10,209 bases of DNA. Source: Flavobacteriaceae bacterium. Lineage in GTDB: Bacteria > Bacteroidota > Bacteroidia > Flavobacteriales > Flavobacteriaceae. The number at the start of each line of letters is the position of its first letter. Position 1 is the stretch's first letter. Under the pieces are notes generated by a model, which ran no database searches, had not been told where the DNA came from, and saw only the letters and a program-made list of their open reading frames with translations. The position numbers and the translations under genes are program-made. Below are positions 7,289 through 10,209 of this stretch, piece by piece. The stretch covers positions 1 through 10,209 of the forward strand of contig JAIEMH010000286.1 in NCBI GenBank assembly GCA_019752245.1, given 5' to 3'.

Positions 7289-7858
7289 ATGAAGATTACC
7301 GACAGAAAAACCGAAATTATAAACGTAGCAGCAAAACTTTTCAAAGAAAAAGGATACAGCGCTGTAACCATGCGTGATATTGCCCAAGCTATGGACATCA
7401 AAGCCGCAAGTTTGTATAATCACATCAAATCCAAGCAAGAAATTTTAGTTTTAATCATTATCGAAATTGCCGAAGAATTTACTTCCGTCATAGATGAAAT
7501 CCTTGCTTCAAATGTCACAACCATCCAAAAAATCGAACGAGTTATACAACTTCACATCGATATTACACTCAGAAATTCAGATGCATTAGCTTGTCTAAAC
7601 AACGATTGGATGCACTTAACCGACGATGATTTAATTTATTTCATCAAAATGCGAAACGACTACGAAGAAAGTTTCCGACAAATAATCAAAACAGGAATCG
7701 CCAACGGAGAAATAAAAAACCTAAACATCGAAGTAATAATTTTCTCAACTCTTTCAACATTAAGAACACTTTACCTTTGGTACGGAAAGAAAAAAACAAT
7801 CAAACCCGAAGTCCTAAAAGCAACTATGATTCAAGTTTTACTCAATGGAATTGTATAA
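7289..7858 (+). CDS. TetR/AcrR-family repressor, likely regulator of the paa genes
   Basis: 189 aa, typical of the family. The N-terminal TetR DNA-binding domain (about 7-53) shows IINVAAKLFKEKGYSAVTMRDIA followed by the recognition region MDIKAASLYNHIKSKQEIL; the helix-turn-helix is at about 28-47. The rest is helical and should bind a ligand and form dimers; its ligand cannot be read from sequence. I chose the ATG at 7289, which begins MKITDRKTEI just before helix 1. It lies 164 bp upstream of paaE on the same strand. A TetR gene next to phenylacetate genes suggests a PaaR-like repressor relieved by phenylacetyl-CoA, by analogy with other bacteria; this is inference. Palindromes with a shared core at both promoters support the idea. 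Confidence 0.88.
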   Translation: MKITDRKTEIINVAAKLFKEKGYSAVTMRDIAQAMDIKAASLYNHIKSKQEILVLIIIEIAEEFTSVIDEILASNVTTIQKIERVIQLHIDITLRNSDALACLNNDWMHLTDDDLIYFIKMRNDYEESFRQIIKTGIANGEIKNLNIEVIIFSTLSTLRTLYLWYGKKKTIKPEVLKATMIQVLLNGIV

Positions 7859-7864
7859 TTTTTC

Positions 7865-7886
7865 AAATTTCTCAAATCTGTGTTCC
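7865..7886. repeat. 22-bp direct repeat, copy 2
   Basis: Identical over 22 bp to 7172-7193 and in the same orientation; flanking bases differ at both ends. It starts 7 nt after the TetR stop. Confidence 0.8.
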
Positions 7887-7896
7887 AAACCTAAAA

Positions 7897-7948
7897 CTTA
7901 ATGAACCTTAATGTCTTAATGGTTTAAAGTAAAAAAAATATAACGTTT
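7897..7948. repeat. AT-rich CTTAATG repeat block upstream of paaE
   Basis: Three copies of CTTAATG (7897, 7907 and 7915) occur in 25 bp, followed by GGTTTAAAG, an A-rich stretch and AACGTT. A diverged copy of the whole block lies at 9236-9286, upstream of paaA. Such blocks may be dispersed repeats in the genome. Confidence 0.55.
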
Positions 7949-7971
7949 TCGTAACATATCAAAATTTTCAC

Positions 7972-7979
7972 TAAATTTG
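7972..7979 (+). promoter_or_regulatory. paaE: -7 promoter element of paaE
   Basis: TAAATTTG matches TAnnTTTG. A -33-like TTCG (7948-7951; consensus TTTG) lies 20 nt upstream, a normal spacing. Transcription should start near 7986, just at the left edge of the palindrome at 7987-8004, leaving a leader of about 37 nt. Confidence 0.6.
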
Positions 7980-7986
7980 CATAACA

Positions 7987-8004
7987 AACTAACAAGTGTT
8001 AGTT
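7987..8004. promoter_or_regulatory. Palindromic operator at the paaE transcription start
   Basis: AACTAACA-AG-TGTTAGTT is a perfect palindrome with 8-bp arms and a 2-bp centre, the usual size of TetR-family operators. It begins 7 bp after the -7 element, so a bound repressor would block initiation or early elongation. It shares TAACAAnnGTTA with the palindrome at 7243-7256. Confidence 0.65.
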
Positions 8005-8022
8005 AAAAATTATTCAGTGGTT

Positions 8023-9096
8023 ATGTCAAAATTTCACAACATAAAAATTGCCGATATTTATAAGGAAACCAAAGATTGTTCCGTACTTTCTTTCGAAATT
8101 CCACAAGAATTAAAGCAAGAATTTCAATACAAACCAGGACAACATCTCACGCTAAAAGCAATGATTGACGGTGAAGATGTGCGTCGTTCCTATTCATTAT
8201 GTTCGTCTCCAATCGAAGATAAATGGAAGGTAGCCGTTAAAAAAATCAATGGCGGATTGTTTTCAACCTATGTAAACGAAACGCTAAAAAGTGGTGATAT
8301 CCTAGAAATAATGCCACCAAGCGGAAAGTTTAATGTAGAAATCGATACCCAAAAAGCCAAAAATTACATAGCATTCGCGGCAGGAAGTGGAATCACGCCA
8401 ATTCTGTCAATCATAAAAACACATTTAAAATCAGAGCCAAACAGCACTTTTAAATTATTTTATTTAAATCGTTCTGTAAAATCCATTATCTTTAAAGAAG
8501 AAATTGAACAACTTAAAAACTTGTATTTCAATCGTTTCGAAATTTTTCATTTCCTAACCAAAGAACATCGAGCATCCGAATTGTTTAACGGAAGATTCAC
8601 CAAAGAAAAAATTCAGGTCTTGACGGAAAAAATAATCGACATTCCAGCTACCGACGATTGTTTCATCTGCGGACCAGAAGATATGATTTTCCTATTACGC
8701 GATGAATTAACAGCCGCAGGTTTAGATAGCGATAAAATACATTACGAGTTGTTCACATCCGGAATTTCCGAAGAAGACAAAAAACGAATTCAAAGAATAG
8801 TAGAAAATAAAGTAAACGGAACCGACATCACCATTATCGACGGTGGAAAAGAATTCCATTTCGTGATGGACGAAGCCTACGATAATATTCTCGATGGTGC
8901 ATTAGCAGCCGGAGCCGATTTACCATTTGCCTGCAAAGGCGGTGTATGCAGCACTTGCAAATGCAAAGTTTTAGAAGGCGAAGTCGAAATGAAAGTCAAC
9001 TACGCACTCGATGCACACGAAGTCGCCAAAGGATTGGTTTTGAGCTGTCAAGCCGTTCCAACAACCGACAAAGTAGTAGTGGATTTTGGAGTATAG
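8023..9096 (+). CDS. paaE: Phenylacetyl-CoA epoxidase reductase subunit PaaE
   Basis: 357 aa, full length. PaaE takes electrons from NAD(P)H and passes them through FAD and a plant-type [2Fe-2S] cluster to the di-iron subunit PaaA. The FAD domain is at about 5-105, with RSYS (55-58) and PPSGKF (98-103). The NAD(P) domain is at about 110-235, with GSGITP (121-126) and CGPEDM (216-221). The C-terminal ferredoxin domain is at about 265-357, with cluster ligands C304, C309, C312 (FACKGGVCSTC) and C342 (LSCQAVP). I chose the ATG at 8023 because it gives the usual MSKFH start; a GTG at 7996 would lie inside the operator palindrome. In this locus paaE precedes paaA, whereas in E. coli it is the last of paaABCDE. 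Related hydroxylase reductases share this layout, but the downstream paaA makes PaaE the best assignment. Confidence 0.93.
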   Translation: MSKFHNIKIADIYKETKDCSVLSFEIPQELKQEFQYKPGQHLTLKAMIDGEDVRRSYSLCSSPIEDKWKVAVKKINGGLFSTYVNETLKSGDILEIMPPSGKFNVEIDTQKAKNYIAFAAGSGITPILSIIKTHLKSEPNSTFKLFYLNRSVKSIIFKEEIEQLKNLYFNRFEIFHFLTKEHRASELFNGRFTKEKIQVLTEKIIDIPATDDCFICGPEDMIFLLRDELTAAGLDSDKIHYELFTSGISEEDKKRIQRIVENKVNGTDITIIDGGKEFHFVMDEAYDNILDGALAAGADLPFACKGGVCSTCKCKVLEGEVEMKVNYALDAHEVAKGLVLSCQAVPTTDKVVVDFGV

Positions 9097-9119
9097 AAGC
9101 GAATGGTTTGGAATTTATC

Positions 9120-9192
9120 AGTAATCCATATTCCTGCTTTCCTTCCAAAGCTCGCTAAAGAAGCGAGGCTTTTCCCTCCAATCAGGGCTAGG
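9120..9192 (-). ncRNA. Candidate structured repeat element (flavo-1-like)
   Basis: Read on the minus strand: TAGCCCTGAT, then GGAGGGAAAAG, a hairpin, GGAAGGAAAG and CAGGAA. CCTG pairs with CAGG to close the outer stem around two purine-rich strands. The inner hairpin (plus strand 9147-9173) pairs AAAGCTCGCT with AGCGAG-CTTT, one G bulged. This order of motifs resembles a short repeated RNA element of Flavobacterium genomes, possibly the Rfam flavo-1 motif; that match is from memory. On the + strand the inner hairpin is followed by TTTT and could be a weak terminator after paaE. Confidence 0.45.
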
Positions 9193-9235
9193 AAGCAAAC
9201 GAATTGAATAAAAATAAAATATAAAACAACACTAT

Positions 9236-9286
9236 CTTAACGAACCGTAAATAACTTAATGGTTCAAAAGAAAAAATAATAAACGT
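9236..9286. repeat. Diverged copy of the AT-rich block, upstream of paaA
   Basis: Starts CTTAACGAACC and includes CTTAATGGTT (9255-9264), an A-rich stretch and AACGTT. It aligns with 7897-7948 with one small gap and most positions conserved. The CTTAATG spacing of the first copy is not fully kept. Confidence 0.5.
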
Positions 9287-9319
9287 TCAAAGTTACTGCA
9301 AAGTAAAGTATTACGGCGA

Positions 9320-9353
9320 CTGAACACCTGCCTACCGCAGGCAGGCTGAACAC
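9320..9353. repeat. 19-bp palindrome flanked by 8-bp direct repeats
   Basis: CCTGCCT-ACCGC-AGGCAGG (9327-9345) has perfect 7-bp GC-rich arms. CTGAACAC occurs at 9320-9327 and again at 9346-9353, one copy on each side. Removing one repeat plus the palindrome leaves a single CTGAACAC, as expected for a short element inserted with duplication of its target. It lies 14 nt before the paaA start codon. Confidence 0.7.
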
Positions 9354-9367
9354 TAATTCAAAAAAGT

Positions 9368-10209
9368 ATGTCAGAAAAAGAAGTAAAAAATTTAGAAGAG
9401 ATCTTTGATGCACGAATTGCAAGAGACGAAAAAATCGAGCCCAAAGATTGGATGCCCGAAAAATATCGTCAAACACACATTCGTCAAATTTCCCAACACG
9501 CACATTCCGAAATTGTAGGAATGCTACCAGAAGGAAATTGGATAACACGTGCGCCATCGTTAAAAAGAAAAGTAGCGCTTTTAGCCAAAATCCAAGACGA
9601 GGCCGGACACGGTTTATACCTATATTCAGCTTGTGAAACCTTAGGCGTATCACGCGAAGAATTATACGAACAATTACATTCCGGAAAAGCAAAATATTCT
9701 AGTATTTTCAATTATCCAACACTAACTTGGGCCGATATGGGCGCAATTGGTTGGCTAGTTGATGGCGCTGCCATTATCAATCAAGTGCCTTTATGTTCAA
9801 CATCTTTCGGACCTTATGCAAGAGCAATGGTTCGTGTTTGTAAAGAAGAAAGTTTCCATCAAAGACAAGGTTTTCAAATTATGATGACCTTAGCAGAAGG
9901 AACTCCAGAGCAAAAAGAAATGGCGCAAGATGCATTGAACCGTTGGTGGTGGCCAGCATTAATGATGCTCGGACCTTTAGATGCTGAATCAGTGCACACC
10001 GAGCAATCAATGAAATGGAAACTAAAACGTAAAAGCAACGACGATTTGCGTCAACAATTTGTAGACCAAACTGTTCCTCAAGCTGAAATGATTGGTTTAA
10101 CTATTCCAGATCCAGATTTAAAATGGAACGAAGAAAAAAAATCCTACGATTTTGGAGAAATGAATTGGGACGAATTTTGGCAAGTTGTAAAAGGCCACGG
10201 ACCGTGTAA
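9368..10209 (+). CDS. paaA: Phenylacetyl-CoA epoxidase catalytic subunit PaaA (3' end cut off)
   Basis: 280 complete codons are present and the frame is still open at the window edge; E. coli PaaA continues about 30 residues past this point. PaaA is the di-iron oxygenase subunit that, with PaaB, C and E, converts phenylacetyl-CoA to its ring 1,2-epoxide. The protein is very close to the family: KDWMPEKYRQTHIRQI, QHAHSEIVGMLPEGNWITRAP, SIFNYPTLTWADMGAIGWLVDG. Candidate iron ligands are E48, the ExxH pair E78/H81 (QDEAGHG), D132, and the ExxH pair E161/H164 (KEESFHQRQ). The start ATG gives MSEKEVKNLEE, consistent with the family. No Shine-Dalgarno sequence is seen, as usual in this phylum. paaB, C and D are expected downstream. 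Confidence 0.96.
   Translation, partial: MSEKEVKNLEEIFDARIARDEKIEPKDWMPEKYRQTHIRQISQHAHSEIVGMLPEGNWITRAPSLKRKVALLAKIQDEAGHGLYLYSACETLGVSREELYEQLHSGKAKYSSIFNYPTLTWADMGAIGWLVDGAAIINQVPLCSTSFGPYARAMVRVCKEESFHQRQGFQIMMTLAEGTPEQKEMAQDALNRWWWPALMMLGPLDAESVHTEQSMKWKLKRKSNDDLRQQFVDQTVPQAEMIGLTIPDPDLKWNEEKKSYDFGEMNWDEFWQVVKGHGPC

Larger units (their letters stand above)
9097..9367. other. Long paaE-paaA intergenic region
   Basis: 271 bp without a gene, which is long for two subunits of one complex. It holds a GC-rich hairpin element (about 9120-9192), a degenerate copy of the AT-rich block from upstream of paaE (9236-9286), and a palindrome flanked by direct repeats (9320-9353). No TAnnTTTG element is present on the + strand, so paaA probably depends on transcription from the paaE promoter or on a non-consensus promoter. 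Confidence 0.6.

Noticed and set aside
7938..7956. TAACGTTTTCGTAAC as a third regulator operator
   Set aside because: It has ACG/CGT symmetry but does not keep the TAACAAnnGTTA core of the other two palindromes.
7996..8022. GTG at 7996 as the paaE start
   Set aside because: The nine extra residues are not family-like, the codon lies inside the operator palindrome, and the ATG at 8023 gives the usual MSKFH start.
9264..9692. Open frame on the minus strand overlapping the paaA start
   Set aside because: It is antisense to strongly conserved PaaA sequence, and its Phe/Leu/Arg-rich product shows no family signature.
10207..10209. TAA at the very end of the window as the paaA stop codon
   Set aside because: It is out of frame. 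In the paaA frame the last codons are CCG TGT followed by AA of an incomplete codon, and the family continues for about 30 more residues.

Overview
The window looks like chromosome of a Flavobacteriia member, most likely Flavobacterium or a close relative. The evidence is the low GC content, Bacteroidota-type promoter elements (TAnnTTTG), an almost complete lack of Shine-Dalgarno sequences, a type IX secretion (T9SS) sorting domain, a TPR-type NarL-family histidine kinase, and a TetR-paaE-paaA order as in phenylacetate loci of this group. The genus is an inference; no marker gene is present.

Layout. (1) 89-2009 (+): a TPR sensor histidine kinase that has lost its 5' end, then, 4 nt later, its NarL/LuxR-type response regulator and a strong rho-independent terminator (2038-2066). 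(2) 2117-6770 (+): two exported proteins. The first has a signal peptide and a formylglycine-generating-enzyme (FGE/SUMF1)-like fold that lacks the usual catalytic cysteine. The second is a 1039-aa modular surface protein: four exact-period 27-aa repeats, a PKD domain, nine Cys-paired Ig-like repeats of about 80 aa, and a T9SS type A sorting domain. The 79-nt gap between them is bracketed by a perfect 11-bp inverted repeat whose right arm runs into the second start codon. A terminator follows (6798-6829). (3) 6849-7157 (-): a small single-domain rhodanese. (4) 7289-10209 (+): the start of a phenylacetate degradation locus: a TetR-family regulator, paaE (reductase of phenylacetyl-CoA epoxidase) and paaA (di-iron catalytic subunit, cut by the window edge).

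How the parts work together. PaaE passes electrons from NAD(P)H through FAD and a [2Fe-2S] cluster to the di-iron centre of PaaA, which epoxidises the ring of phenylacetyl-CoA; paaB, C and D are expected beyond the right edge. Palindromes sharing the core TAACAAnnGTTA lie at the promoters of both the TetR gene and paaE, which suggests that the regulator controls itself and the catabolic genes. The paaE-paaA gap (271 bp) is unusually long and holds a GC-rich hairpin element, a degenerate copy of the AT-rich block found upstream of paaE, and a 19-bp palindrome flanked by 8-bp direct repeats.

I see no tRNA, rRNA, CRISPR array, transposase or phage gene. The best candidates for something undescribed are the secreted FGE-like/repeat-adhesin pair with its structured intergenic region, and the repeat-rich control regions of the paa genes. 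The rest is conventional.
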